Shown piece after piece: positions 9,619 to 18,011 of a stretch of 64,000 nucleotides of DNA (positions are counted from its first letter, which is position 1; every line of letters starts with the position of its first letter). Below the pieces are notes generated by a model, which had not been told where the DNA came from, did not search any database, and worked only from the letters and a program-made list of their open reading frames with translations. Source of the DNA: Ruminococcus sp. AM22-13 (GTDB lineage: Bacteria; Bacillota; Clostridia; Lachnospirales; Lachnospiraceae); NCBI RefSeq assembly GCF_003471165.1, contig NZ_QRIL01000002.1, positions 124,001 to 188,000 on the forward strand. Direction: 5' to 3'. Position numbers and translations under genes: made by a program.

Positions 9619-11508
9619 TTATACCACTGTCAGAAATTTGTCCCCCGCATTAATTGCGGTATTTTCTTTTTCCATGCATACTGCTTTAATGTAATCGGAA
9701 ATATTTGTCACTACCATTGGTGTGATCAGATTATATCCCTCTCCTTTAATTGCTTCCAGATCAAACTCAACAAGAAGAGTGCCTTTTTTTACTTTGTCCC
9801 CATCAGAAACATAAGATTTAAAATATTTGCCTTTTAAATTTACAGTATCAAGTCCAATGTGAATAAGTACTTCTGCGCCATTATCCGTTACAAACATAAT
9901 TCCATGCTTGCTGTCCATAATATTGGCAACCGTTCCATCAGCAGGTGCATAAACTTTTCCTTCTTCCGGTATGATAGCAGCTCCATCTCCCAGTACTTTT
10001 TCTGCAAATGTTTTATCAGGAACATCAGAAAGTGCCTTTACTGTTCCTGATACCGGTGCACAAAGTTCAATCTTTTCTACAAGTGGTTTCGTATTATTCT
10101 GCTGCGTTTTTTCTGCTTCCTTTGACTCTGTTTTCTTTTCTTCCTGTTCAGGCTCAGCATCTTCAAATCCAAAAATAAATGTAAGAACAAAAGATGCTAC
10201 AAATGATACAACAATCATAATAATTCCATAGAGCAGGTTACTCATTCCCTTTTCTCCAATAAATGCAGGAATAGCCATAATACAGTTCTGAGCAATATAA
10301 AGAGATACGTGAAGAAGCCCACCAACAATTCCACCAATTCCAGCTGCAATAGCTGCGGCTACAACCGGACGTTTAAGTTTAAGTGTAACACCATAAAGTG
10401 CCGGCTCTGTAATTCCCATCAGTGCAGATACACCAGCTGCACTTGCCAGCTGCTTCATGTTCTCATCTTTTGATTTCACTGCTACTGCAAAAGAAGAACC
10501 AGACTGTGCAATATTAGAGCATACCTGTGAAACGAAGATCAAACTATCTGTTCCGCCTGTTGCGATTGCATTCAGTCCGATTGGCGTTAAAGCATGATGC
10601 ATACCTGTCATAACGATAAATGGGAAAGTTGCTGCCAAAATACCAACGATAATAAATCCAAGTTTTGCAGATAAAAAGTTAATTGCTACTGCCAGTCCAT
10701 TACCAATAATTGTTCCCAATGGTCCTACTACGATCAGCGCGATCGGTGCACTGATAAGAATTACTAACGTAGGATTCAGAATCAATTTCACCATCTTCGG
10801 TGTAATACGGTCTACTAATAATTCAATATAATGTGTAATCCATACCATCAGAATTACCGGAATAACAGAATAGGAATACGTTGCTTTTGTAATCGGCAAT
10901 CCAAAAAGTGTAATAGCAACATCTGAAGCTACCATACTGACAAATGCCGGACTTAGGTAAACACCTGCAATAAACAATGCCAATGATTGATTTACCCGGA
11001 AAACTTTAGCCGCATTTGCAGCAATCAGGAATGGCATAAAATAAAAGGTAACATCACCAATCATACTGATTACCTGATATGTACTGCTGGTATCAGTTAC
11101 AAGATGGAATGTGGTAAGTAATGAAAGTACAACTTTGATCATACCAGCTGCTGTAAGAGCAGGAATCATCGGTGTCATACATCCGGTAATCGAATCAATA
11201 ATTTTTGATACTACACTCTTAGAACTCTGAGACTCGGCTGCTGGCGCATCATCAGTCGGAACACCTTTGTTCTCCAGTGCCTTGTACATCTCATTTACTT
11301 CATTTCCGGCAATTACCTGAAACTGATCTTCATGCCAGTTTACTCCGGAAATTCCTGAGACTTTCAAAATTTCTTTTTCATTGATCTTCGTTCTGTCCTT
11401 TACATAGAAACGAAGTCTTGTCATGCAGTGAAACAGACGGGTAATATTTTCTTTTCCGCCAAGCGCTGCAATAAGTGTGTCTGCAATTTCTGCATAGTCC
11501 TTTTTCAT
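9619..11508 (-). CDS. bglP: PTS beta-glucoside transporter, EIIBCA fusion
   Basis: 629 aa. Domain order is EIIB (residues 1-90; phospho-Cys28 in LFHCMTRLRF), EIIC (about 105-450, ten or so hydrophobic segments, with GITEPALYGVTL) and, after an acidic Glu/Lys-rich linker, EIIA of the glucose type (about 480-629) with the paired histidines His535 and His550 (VLIHIGLDTV). It phosphorylates and imports beta-glucosides, feeding the GH1 enzyme downstream. AAAGGAGG lies seven bases ahead of the ATG, but this site is the 3' arm of a leader hairpin that overlaps a RAT sequence, so translation should depend on the LicT-type protein. Confidence 0.94.
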   Translation of the reverse strand: MKKDYAEIADTLIAALGGKENITRLFHCMTRLRFYVKDRTKINEKEILKVSGISGVNWHEDQFQVIAGNEVNEMYKALENKGVPTDDAPAAESQSSKSVVSKIIDSITGCMTPMIPALTAAGMIKVVLSLLTTFHLVTDTSSTYQVISMIGDVTFYFMPFLIAANAAKVFRVNQSLALFIAGVYLSPAFVSMVASDVAITLFGLPITKATYSYSVIPVILMVWITHYIELLVDRITPKMVKLILNPTLVILISAPIALIVVGPLGTIIGNGLAVAINFLSAKLGFIIVGILAATFPFIVMTGMHHALTPIGLNAIATGGTDSLIFVSQVCSNIAQSGSSFAVAVKSKDENMKQLASAAGVSALMGITEPALYGVTLKLKRPVVAAAIAAGIGGIVGGLLHVSLYIAQNCIMAIPAFIGEKGMSNLLYGIIMIVVSFVASFVLTFIFGFEDAEPEQEEKKTESKEAEKTQQNNTKPLVEKIELCAPVSGTVKALSDVPDKTFAEKVLGDGAAIIPEEGKVYAPADGTVANIMDSKHGIMFVTDNGAEVLIHIGLDTVNLKGKYFKSYVSDGDKVKKGTLLVEFDLEAIKGEGYNLITPMVVTNISDYIKAVCMEKENTAINAGDKFLTVV

Positions 11509-11513
11509 TCTGG

Positions 11514-11609
11514 GACCTCCTTTAATAATAAATATTAGAATTTATGATTAAAGGTCTTGCCTGAAAAGATGTGCTTTATTTTACTCAAAACACATTTCAG
11601 TAACAATCC
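11514..11609 (-). promoter_or_regulatory. RAT site overlapping a hairpin that hides the PTS gene ribosome site
   Basis: On minus the leader carries the two RAT half-motifs GGATTGTTACTG (11609-11598) and CAGGCAAGACCT (11563-11552), with a small stem ATGTG/CACAT between them. The last five bases of the RAT are the start of GACCTTTAAT (11556-11547), which pairs with ATTAAA-GGA-GGTC (11526-11514; the GGA bulges). The 3' arm contains the AAAGGAGG ribosome site (11523-11516) of the PTS gene. No T-run follows. Folding of RAT and of this hairpin are mutually exclusive. Confidence 0.75.
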
Positions 11610-11622
11610 ATTAACACCTTAA

Positions 11623-12474
11623 TTATAAAGTTTCCAACCGTTTCTGGTCTTCTGTGATTTTCTGAATATGAATCGTAAGATACAGCATTTCGTCTTCTGT
11701 CAGCTGATAGTGGTATTCATCTTCCATCATCAGATAAATCATTTTCGCACATCCATATGCGTCTTTATACTGCTCTTTGATAATCTGAAACAGCTCTCCA
11801 TTTTCATCATAATGAAGCTCTTTATGAAGAAATCTCTGTGCAAAATATTTCAGATGAGTAAGAAAACGCTGATAATACAGATTCTCTTCCTGGAATTTTA
11901 AATTATCATAATATTTCTGAACTACATCCAAAATCTTATGTACAATAATCGAAATCTGATAACTGTCTGTTTTACTTCCATCTTCTGCATTGACAAAATG
12001 CAATGCAAAGAATCCTGCCTCATCCACTACCAGATTTACCTGAAATGTCTGATTTACTCTTTTTAAAAGTTCTAAACCTATTTCATATTCTTTATGATAG
12101 AGTTGTTTTATATCCAATAAAAGCATATTTTGAATCTGAATTCCCTGATTCAGTCTGGATATTGCCCCCATAATATGATCACTCAGCGAAAAATAAATAC
12201 TATCATTTAACTCCAGTCCTTGTTTCTCTTTCACTTCATTCACATAAGCTTCTACAAAATCCAGATATTTTTCCGGAATAGAAGCAAAATATCCCTGTAT
12301 CTCTTTACTGATCTGTGCTGTTTCCGCAGTAAAAATCTTTTCGATCAAAGTTTCATCAACCTGCTGCCCTTTTTTCTTTTGAAATGCAATCCCGCACCCC
12401 TTTACAATAATCTCATGACCCTGTTTATCTTTGGATAGAATCAGATTATTATTTAAAATCTTATAAATAGTCAT
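11623..12474 (-). CDS. licT: LicT/BglG-family transcriptional antiterminator
   Basis: 283 aa, standard length. The N-terminal RNA-binding CAT domain (MTIYKILNNNLILSKDKQGHE... VKGCGIAFQKKKGQ, residues 1-55) is followed by PRD1 (about 65-170; the usual histidine in SLSDHI) and PRD2 (about 175-283; IVHKI and TIHIQK). PRD phosphorylation by HPr or the PTS permease sets its activity according to substrate supply. It binds RAT RNA; two RAT copies flank this gene, one in its own leader and one ahead of the PTS gene, so it should be autoregulated and control the rest of the operon. Confidence 0.94.
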   Translation of the reverse strand: MTIYKILNNNLILSKDKQGHEIIVKGCGIAFQKKKGQQVDETLIEKIFTAETAQISKEIQGYFASIPEKYLDFVEAYVNEVKEKQGLELNDSIYFSLSDHIMGAISRLNQGIQIQNMLLLDIKQLYHKEYEIGLELLKRVNQTFQVNLVVDEAGFFALHFVNAEDGSKTDSYQISIIVHKILDVVQKYYDNLKFQEENLYYQRFLTHLKYFAQRFLHKELHYDENGELFQIIKEQYKDAYGCAKMIYLMMEDEYHYQLTEDEMLYLTIHIQKITEDQKRLETL

Positions 12475-12503
12475 AAGCTCCCTCTCCCCTGCTGCCAGAT
12501 AAA

Positions 12504-12590
12504 TAAAAAAAGACCATTACAGTATATAGAAATTCTCTTTATATACTATAAGGTCTTGCCTGACGATAAAAAATATTCCAGTAACAATCC
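12504..12590 (-). promoter_or_regulatory. RAT antiterminator and intrinsic terminator in the licT leader
   Basis: On minus GGATTGTTACTG (12590-12579) and CAGGCAAGACCT (12562-12551) form the RAT. Its end overlaps the 5' arm of a long terminator stem running from GACC (12555) to GGTC (12512), with internal pairing of TATAGTATATA and TATATACTGTA, followed by a run of T (12511-12504). This is the classic LicT-type arrangement. Confidence 0.9.
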
Positions 12591-12600
12591 TTCTGAACGA

Positions 12601-12629
12601 TTTATAGTTTATTCAATTGCTATATGCAA
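12601..12629 (-). promoter_or_regulatory. Putative promoter of the licT-PTS-GH1 operon
   Basis: On minus TTGCAT (12629-12624), 17 bases, TATAAA (12606-12601). The predicted start point near 12594 would place the RAT at the very 5' end of the transcript. Confidence 0.65.
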
Positions 12630-12814
12630 GAATAGCAGAAAATTTTCTTTCTGTCTATCCGGAAAAATAGATAAAATAATTCTTTATTTTTTGTGAACTT
12701 TTTCTAAATTTTTCGCTTTATATTAACCTATAGCTTTTTTTTACAATACTGTTATGGAAGTATTGACTCAAATGCGATAAGCCTTTGTCTTTCTTTATCA
12801 TTAATTACTGATAC

Positions 12815-12889
12815 CGTGTTACCAGTTACCGTTCACTCCATGCCCAATAACTTAAAATCAGTCGCTGTTACTCCATCTACAGTAACACG
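12815..12889. repeat. Composite palindrome, member of the TTACTGTTTACTCC repeat family
   Basis: An outer stem CGTGTTAC (12815-12822) / GTAACACG (12882-12889) encloses AGTTACCGTTCACTCCATGC...AATAACT (12824-12852), a hairpin matching elements at 34.58 kb and 60.31 kb, and a second small hairpin TGTTACT/AGTAACA (12866-12887). The rest of the 12630-12918 gap is AT-rich and holds nothing else I can name. Confidence 0.6.
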
Positions 12890-12918
12890 CTTCGTGATGC
12901 ATAGAATTTATGCCAATC

Positions 12919-12947
12919 TTTACAAAAAAACTTTAATACGTTATACT
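12919..12947 (+). promoter_or_regulatory. Putative rarA promoter
   Basis: TTTACA (12919-12924), 17 bases, TATACT (12942-12947). The leader to 13053 contains CGGTGCA/TGCACCG (12981-12987 / 12995-13001), which competes with GTGTGC/GCACAC. Confidence 0.65.
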
Positions 12948-13052
12948 TAAGCAAATATATGTTCTTATAGTCACCACGGTCGGTGCAAAACGTGTGCACC
13001 GGCACACTGCACCATCAAATCATCAACAGATAATTATTTTATGGAGAAAATT

Positions 13053-14372
13053 ATGGATTTATTTGAATATGCAAAATCAAAAACTCTGGATCAGGAGTCT
13101 CCTCTTGCTTCCAGACTGCGCCCTACTACCCTGGATGAAGTAGTAGGCCAGCAACACATTATCGGAAAAAACACCTTGCTCTACAGAGCAATAAAGGCAG
13201 ATAAACTAACCTCCGTTATCTTCTACGGCCCTCCGGGAACAGGCAAAACCACTCTGGCAAAAGTAATTGCCAACACCACAAGCGCTGAATTTACCCAGAT
13301 CAACGCCACCGTAGCCGGCAAAAAAGATATGGAAACTGTTGTCAAAGAAGCACAGCAGAATCTCGGAATGTACGGAAAGAAAACCATCCTCTTCATCGAC
13401 GAGATTCACCGTTTCAACAAAGGCCAACAGGATTATCTCCTTCCATTTGTAGAAGACGGAACCATCATTCTTATCGGCGCAACAACAGAAAATCCATACT
13501 TTGAAGTCAATGCGGCTCTTATCTCCCGCTCCATCATCTTCGAACTGAAATCTCTGGAGATTCCTGAGGTAAAAGAACTCATCCTCAGAGCAGTCAACGA
13601 TAAGAAAAAGGGAATGGGAAACTACAAGGCCCAGATAGATGAAGACGCACTCGATTTCCTCGCAGACATGGCAGGCGGAGATGCCAGAAATGCTCTCAAC
13701 GCCATCGAACTTGGTATCCTTACTACACCAAGAAGTGAAGATGGAATCATTCACATCACCCTTGATGTCGCTTCCCAGTGCATCCAGAAACGAGTAGTCC
13801 GCTACGACAAAAACGGAGACAATCATTACGATATCATCTCCGCTTTCATCAAAAGTATGAGGGGGTCAGACCCCGACGCTGCAGTCTATTACCTTGCAAA
13901 AATGCTCTACGCCGGAGAAGACGTCAAATTTATCGCCCGCAGAATCATGATCCTCGCCTCCGAAGACATCGGAAATGCTGATCCTCAGGCCCTCTGCGTA
14001 GCAGTAGCAGCCGCCCAGGCAGTAGAACGTGTAGGAATGCCAGAAGCCCAGATCATTCTCTCCCAGGCAGTCATCTACATGGCCTGCGCTCCTAAGAGCA
14101 ATTCCGCTGTCAACGCCATCTTCGCAGCTATGGACTCCGTCAAACGCACAAAAACCACCGTCCCGCCTCACCTCCAGGACGCACACTACGGCGGTCACGA
14201 AAAACTAGGTCATGGAATCGGCTACAAATACGCCCACGACTACCCCAACCATTACGTAGACCAACAATACCTCCCAGCCGAAATCCAGGGAGAACACTTC
14301 TACGAACTAAGCGACATGGGCTACGAAAAAACACTCAAAGAATACCAGCACTGGATTAAATCTCAATCCTAA
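13053..14372 (+). CDS. rarA: Replication-associated recombination protein A (RarA/MgsA), AAA+ ATPase
   Basis: 439 aa. The protein starts MDLFEYAKSKTL and has the Walker A motif GPPGTGKTT (about residue 55), Walker B in LFIDEIHRF, sensor 1 in IGATTENPYF and the arginine-rich sensor 2 region GGDARNALNAIE, followed by the MgsA tetramerisation domain (VRYDKNGDNHYDIISAFIKS...). RarA acts at stalled or collapsed replication forks. The ATG at 13053 is chosen because GGAG lies seven to eight bases before it; an ATG at 13041 overlaps that site, and family members begin at MDLF. No partner gene is attached; the region downstream is an accessory island on the other strand. Confidence 0.95.
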   Translation: MDLFEYAKSKTLDQESPLASRLRPTTLDEVVGQQHIIGKNTLLYRAIKADKLTSVIFYGPPGTGKTTLAKVIANTTSAEFTQINATVAGKKDMETVVKEAQQNLGMYGKKTILFIDEIHRFNKGQQDYLLPFVEDGTIILIGATTENPYFEVNAALISRSIIFELKSLEIPEVKELILRAVNDKKKGMGNYKAQIDEDALDFLADMAGGDARNALNAIELGILTTPRSEDGIIHITLDVASQCIQKRVVRYDKNGDNHYDIISAFIKSMRGSDPDAAVYYLAKMLYAGEDVKFIARRIMILASEDIGNADPQALCVAVAAAQAVERVGMPEAQIILSQAVIYMACAPKSNSAVNAIFAAMDSVKRTKTTVPPHLQDAHYGGHEKLGHGIGYKYAHDYPNHYVDQQYLPAEIQGEHFYELSDMGYEKTLKEYQHWIKSQS

Positions 14373-14424
14373 TTAAAAGTCTTCAATACTTCTTTTAATT
14401 GAGTGATAATTGAGTTCTTTTTTT
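14371..14424 (+). terminator. rarA terminator
   Basis: AATTAAAAG (14371-14379) pairs with CTTTTAATT (14392-14400) right after the rarA stop. A T-tract follows at 14417-14424 after a further 16 bases; it lies in the loop of the larger inverted repeat at 14397-14448, and the two folds compete. Confidence 0.5.
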
Positions 14425-14448
14425 AGGAAACTCAATTATCACTCAATT
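14397..14448. repeat. Perfect 20-bp inverted repeat
   Basis: The arms 14397-14416 and 14429-14448 are exact reverse complements; each contains TTGAGT twice. The 12-base loop contains T7. It sits at the boundary between rarA and the accessory island. Confidence 0.85.
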
Positions 14449-14504
14449 CACAATGCTTTACAACAATGCACATATTATGTCGTTTATCAAACCACCTTTT
14501 CCTT

Positions 14505-16022
14505 CTATTTTCTTACAACCCACCTACCACTTCTATTAGAACCCTGTCTTTCAATCAATCCTTCTTTCTGCAAATCTTTTATTATCTTCTGGACTTGTTT
14601 TCTTGTAAGCTCAAACTCTTCCATAAGTTTAACTTGTGTTATTTTAGGATTTTCTTCCATCTGACACAATATATTCTGCCTAATTTCGGCTCCTTTTTTC
14701 GGCTCCTTTTTTCGGCTCCTTTTCGGCTCCTTTTCGGCTCCTTTTTGATTATTTTCTAATTTGTTTTCTTTCAAGAATGCTTCATGCACAAATAATCTTG
14801 AAATAAAATAGCTATGGTCCTCATCTGTCTCAAACTCCGGTTTCGGAGAACCATTTTCTTCAAGTGCCCTAAGAATTTTTCCAAATCCAGTATTTCTTCC
14901 TTCTGTCAAATGCAGTTCCTTAAGAATATCTCCAATGCGCCGATTTCTATATCTACGGTTTGATACCCTATATCGCTTTAATCCTTCCTGAGTGACTGAA
15001 CGATCTGGCCCTGGAAAACTGACAATTTCAATCATTTCTTTTTCAACTCTTACCTCGATTGGCTCTCTGATATCATATCCACGATGATAAACTGCATTAG
15101 CCAATGCCTCTTCTAAAGCTGCATACGGATAATTATATACCCAATCAGACTCTGCTTTATCTGCACTCTTTACAATCTTCTTTGTTATGATTGAGTTTTT
15201 TATAAACTGCAATGCCTCTCTAAGCTGTTGATGAATCGGTCCTTTGAATGTATTTTCTATAATGTTATCGCCACCCAAGCCATCTGGAAACTGTACAATA
15301 TCTATCTGCGTACAAGGGAAAAATTTGTCTGGTTCCATACAGAAAAACATCAATCCAACATTTTTCGGTTTTACATATTCTGGAAGTATACTGATAATAT
15401 TCATATCACTGCATAATTCAGCAAAATCTCCATTTTTAGATTTTTCGTAAAGTGAACTTCCAATCTCCTTGAGATAATTCTGAATCAGTGTTATATTTAA
15501 ATCTGTCAATTCCGCCTGATGATTCACTCGGTCATCAAAAGGAACTCTATTTGCCAAATTGTACAAATCTTTTTCCTCGTCATCCGAAGGTTCTACCGTA
15601 TTAGACGCTTTACGAATATAATGTATTCTCTCTTTATTGTTTTTCTCCATCGTCTTTGGTGATGAATATGGTCTATTATCTCCACCTGGGCACCATATAA
15701 CAACAAAATACTTATCTTGATATGTTTCGACGCTGATTATCGGTGTATAAGCCGGCCTAAGAAGTTTACACTTTGCATATATGTTTTTCTGATAGGCATC
15801 TAATTTATCTACTGAAACTCCCTTTAGTGGATAAACAGGTCTACCATTATCTTCCTGCACGCCAATAACGATATATCCACCACCCCAGTTATCAAGGTCA
15901 TTAGCAAATGCACATATAGATTTCAAAGATGCTGCTGCATCCCATGTTTCCTTAAATTCAATTCTTGCCCATTCAACTACATCTCCAGACAAGAGTGTCT
16001 TAATACTGGTAGGTATTGCCAT
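14505..16022 (-). CDS. AlbA_2 (Schlafen-type) / GHKL-like ATP-binding / winged-helix protein
   Basis: 505 aa. The N-terminal 130 residues fit the AlbA_2 domain (EWARIEFKETWD... ICAFANDLDNWGGGYIVIGV). The middle has ALEEALANAVYHRGY and VEIVSFPGP-like blocks (EIVSFPGPDRSV) of the HATPase_c_4 family, then LHLTEGRNTGFGKI. The C-terminus (about 440-505) is a winged helix (ITQVKLMEEFELTRKQVQKI...LIERQG). Such proteins are widespread in accessory and defence islands and are usually called putative transcriptional regulators; their mechanism is unproven. A lysine/glutamate-rich linker before the winged helix is encoded by a tract of short repeats. Start: the ATG at 16022 follows AAGGAAG by about eight bases; an upstream in-frame start lacks one. 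Confidence 0.8.
   Translation of the reverse strand: MAIPTSIKTLLSGDVVEWARIEFKETWDAAASLKSICAFANDLDNWGGGYIVIGVQEDNGRPVYPLKGVSVDKLDAYQKNIYAKCKLLRPAYTPIISVETYQDKYFVVIWCPGGDNRPYSSPKTMEKNNKERIHYIRKASNTVEPSDDEEKDLYNLANRVPFDDRVNHQAELTDLNITLIQNYLKEIGSSLYEKSKNGDFAELCSDMNIISILPEYVKPKNVGLMFFCMEPDKFFPCTQIDIVQFPDGLGGDNIIENTFKGPIHQQLREALQFIKNSIITKKIVKSADKAESDWVYNYPYAALEEALANAVYHRGYDIREPIEVRVEKEMIEIVSFPGPDRSVTQEGLKRYRVSNRRYRNRRIGDILKELHLTEGRNTGFGKILRALEENGSPKPEFETDEDHSYFISRLFVHEAFLKENKLENNQKGAEKEPKRSRKKEPKKGAEIRQNILCQMEENPKITQVKLMEEFELTRKQVQKIIKDLQKEGLIERQGSNRSGRWVVRK
14687..14746. repeat. Short tandem repeat tract inside the AlbA_2 gene
   Basis: CGGCTCC followed by 4-6 T occurs five times (14687, 14700, 14713, 14724, 14735) with spacings of 13, 13, 11 and 11 bases. 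On the coding strand these are GGAGCCG units separated by A-runs. Unit length is not a multiple of three, so each copy is read in a different frame (KGAE, KEP, RSR...). Confidence 0.9.
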
Positions 16023-16064
16023 GTGGTCACTTCCTTTCTTGCACACATCTTTTCAAGTTCTATT

Positions 16065-17096
16065 CTATAATAATCCCTTGTTATCAAAATCTATTTCTTT
16101 AATTTGTACGTTTTTAAGTTTGGCCAGCTTGTACACTTCATTTTTCTCATTTTCATCTGCATATTTATGTAGTAAAATATAATCAACAATTTCATTAATT
16201 TCGATTTCATTTAAAGATAACTCAAAACTTTGCTTGCCACCAACCATTTTTATTTTATCTGCTACATTTTCAAATCCTTTGTCTAGCATCTTTTTACAAT
16301 CTTGTATGTACAACATACAATTATCTATGATTTTTTCTTCATTATCTATATAGAGATTTTTGAGATAAAATTTCCTCGCCAAATATTGTGGATTGTAATC
16401 ATCAAGATGCATATGTAGCTTAATTCTAGTTTCATGCTCATACCCAAAATTTATATCTTTTAGAAAAGCTCCATAGTCAAAAGCATTTTTTGCCATATCT
16501 TGCACATTTTGTGTCTTACATATATATTTTACGATAAACTCATCAAAACTCTTTATATAAATCATAGGCATAACATCAGCATATAAATATGTACCAGATG
16601 GTACAAACTCACCACCCGGTAGCATCGACAGTTTTTTATAAAAATCATTTTTATATTTTACTATAATATTTCTTTTATATTTCGTATGATATTCAGCAAT
16701 CATCTTACTGTCTGTATACGTGTTAGCAACACAATAACAGAAACTTATCTGTTGTAACAAAGCCGCAGCACCTACAAAATTACTAAACACCGTCATAATA
16801 TATTGCTGTGAACAATACTGTGTTTCCATACAATGCTGTTTTATAATTTGATACGCTTTCAATATGTTATTTCTATCCGTATACCAATCTTCCAAATAAT
16901 TTTCGTTTTTATCTCCGGTCAAAGACTTTTTCCATTCTACTGGATTTGTAAAATAAATCTTTTTCTCTTGAAATAACATTTCAAATTCAATTTTCCCCAT
17001 AAAACGATAATAAGGAAAGCTTTTTCCATCTTTATAATGCTTATCATATACTGATAAAATATTTCTTTTTAAGTATTCCTCATCTTTTAACTGCAT
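16065..17096 (-). CDS. DUF2971-like protein of unknown function
   Basis: 343 aa. The start resembles DUF2971: YYRFMGKIEFEMLFQEKKIYFTNPVEW, i.e. a tyrosine/arginine motif followed by a short strand and an FxNPxEW-like turn (most members have FNDPFE). The rest is rich in Lys, Asp, Tyr and Ile, with no membrane helices and no catalytic motif I recognise. The gene is visibly more AT-rich than the flanking housekeeping genes, suggesting transfer. It is 42 bases upstream of the AlbA_2 gene on the same strand and the two are likely co-transcribed. DUF2971 proteins often occur in variable islands, but function is not established. Confidence 0.6.
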   Translation of the reverse strand: MQLKDEEYLKRNILSVYDKHYKDGKSFPYYRFMGKIEFEMLFQEKKIYFTNPVEWKKSLTGDKNENYLEDWYTDRNNILKAYQIIKQHCMETQYCSQQYIMTVFSNFVGAAALLQQISFCYCVANTYTDSKMIAEYHTKYKRNIIVKYKNDFYKKLSMLPGGEFVPSGTYLYADVMPMIYIKSFDEFIVKYICKTQNVQDMAKNAFDYGAFLKDINFGYEHETRIKLHMHLDDYNPQYLARKFYLKNLYIDNEEKIIDNCMLYIQDCKKMLDKGFENVADKIKMVGGKQSFELSLNEIEINEIVDYILLHKYADENEKNEVYKLAKLKNVQIKEIDFDNKGLL

Positions 17097-17191
17097 TCTC
17101 CACCGTCCCTATAAATTATATTAGTATATTTCATAAATGTGGCATAATAATACAAGTTTAATATGTTTTTTTATAGAATGAATTTTTAGTC

Positions 17192-18011
17192 CTAACATTT
17201 TTTCAATTGTGCCTGTAACTCCTGAAAGCTCTCCAAAGCACTCTGCAGATTCTCAATAATATCTACTGCAAGTTCATCCGGATCTGGTAAATTATCCAAA
17301 TCAGCCAACGATTTATCCTTAATCCAGAATAAATCGAGGCTGGTCTTATCACGTTCCAAAATATCTTTCACGTCAAATCTGCGCCAACGTCCATCCGGAT
17401 TATCCTCTGACCATGTTTCAGTACGTTCATAGCGATTTTCAGGATTATAGCATTTTACAAAATCTGCAAGATCTGCATCTGTCATCGGATGTTGTTTTAA
17501 TGTAAAATGAATATTTGTACGGAAATCATATATCCATACTTCCTTAGTATGCATTTCGGCACTGGCAGGACGTTTATCAAAGAAAATGACATTTGCCTTT
17601 ACTCCTGGTTTATAGAAAATACCTGTTGGCAGACGTAGAATTGTATGCATATCTGTTGTTTCAAGTAATTTCTTACGTATGATCTCACCTGCGCCGCCCT
17701 CAAACAGTACATTGTCCGGTACCACAACTGCTGCTTTACCAGTTGCCTTCAGAATAGTATTAATATGCTGTACAAAATTCAACTGTTTATTGGAACTGGT
17801 TGTCCAAAAATCCTGTCTATTATAAACAAGATCTTCTTCCTCCTGTTTGCCTTCCTCATTCGTAAAAGTGATAGCTGACTTCTTACCGAAAGGTGGATTT
17901 GTCAACACATAGTCCACGCGATAACCAGGATCCATCAACAATGCATCTCCCAATGTAATCGGCACATTTCCATAAATATCGCCAATATTATGTAGATATA
18001 GATTCATTAAC
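17192..18011 (-). pseudogene. hsdM: hsdM remnant: C-terminal half of a type I restriction-modification methyltransferase
   Basis: From about residue GLMNLYLHNIG onward this reads as the second half of HsdM, including the catalytic motif IV NPPF (YVLTNPPFGKKS), VVPDNVLFEGG, LRLPTGIFYKPGVKANVIFF and a complete C-terminus (DNLPDPDELAVDIIENL). The N-terminal half with the SAM-binding motif I is absent. Upstream the reading frame runs out of frame into the hsdR fragment, so no native start exists (an ATG at 18097 would add unrelated residues). There is no hsdS downstream. It should be unable to methylate. Confidence 0.88.

Noticed and set aside
14687..14746. CRISPR-like array
   Set aside because: Units are only 7-8 bases with A-runs between them and lie inside a coding frame; no spacers.
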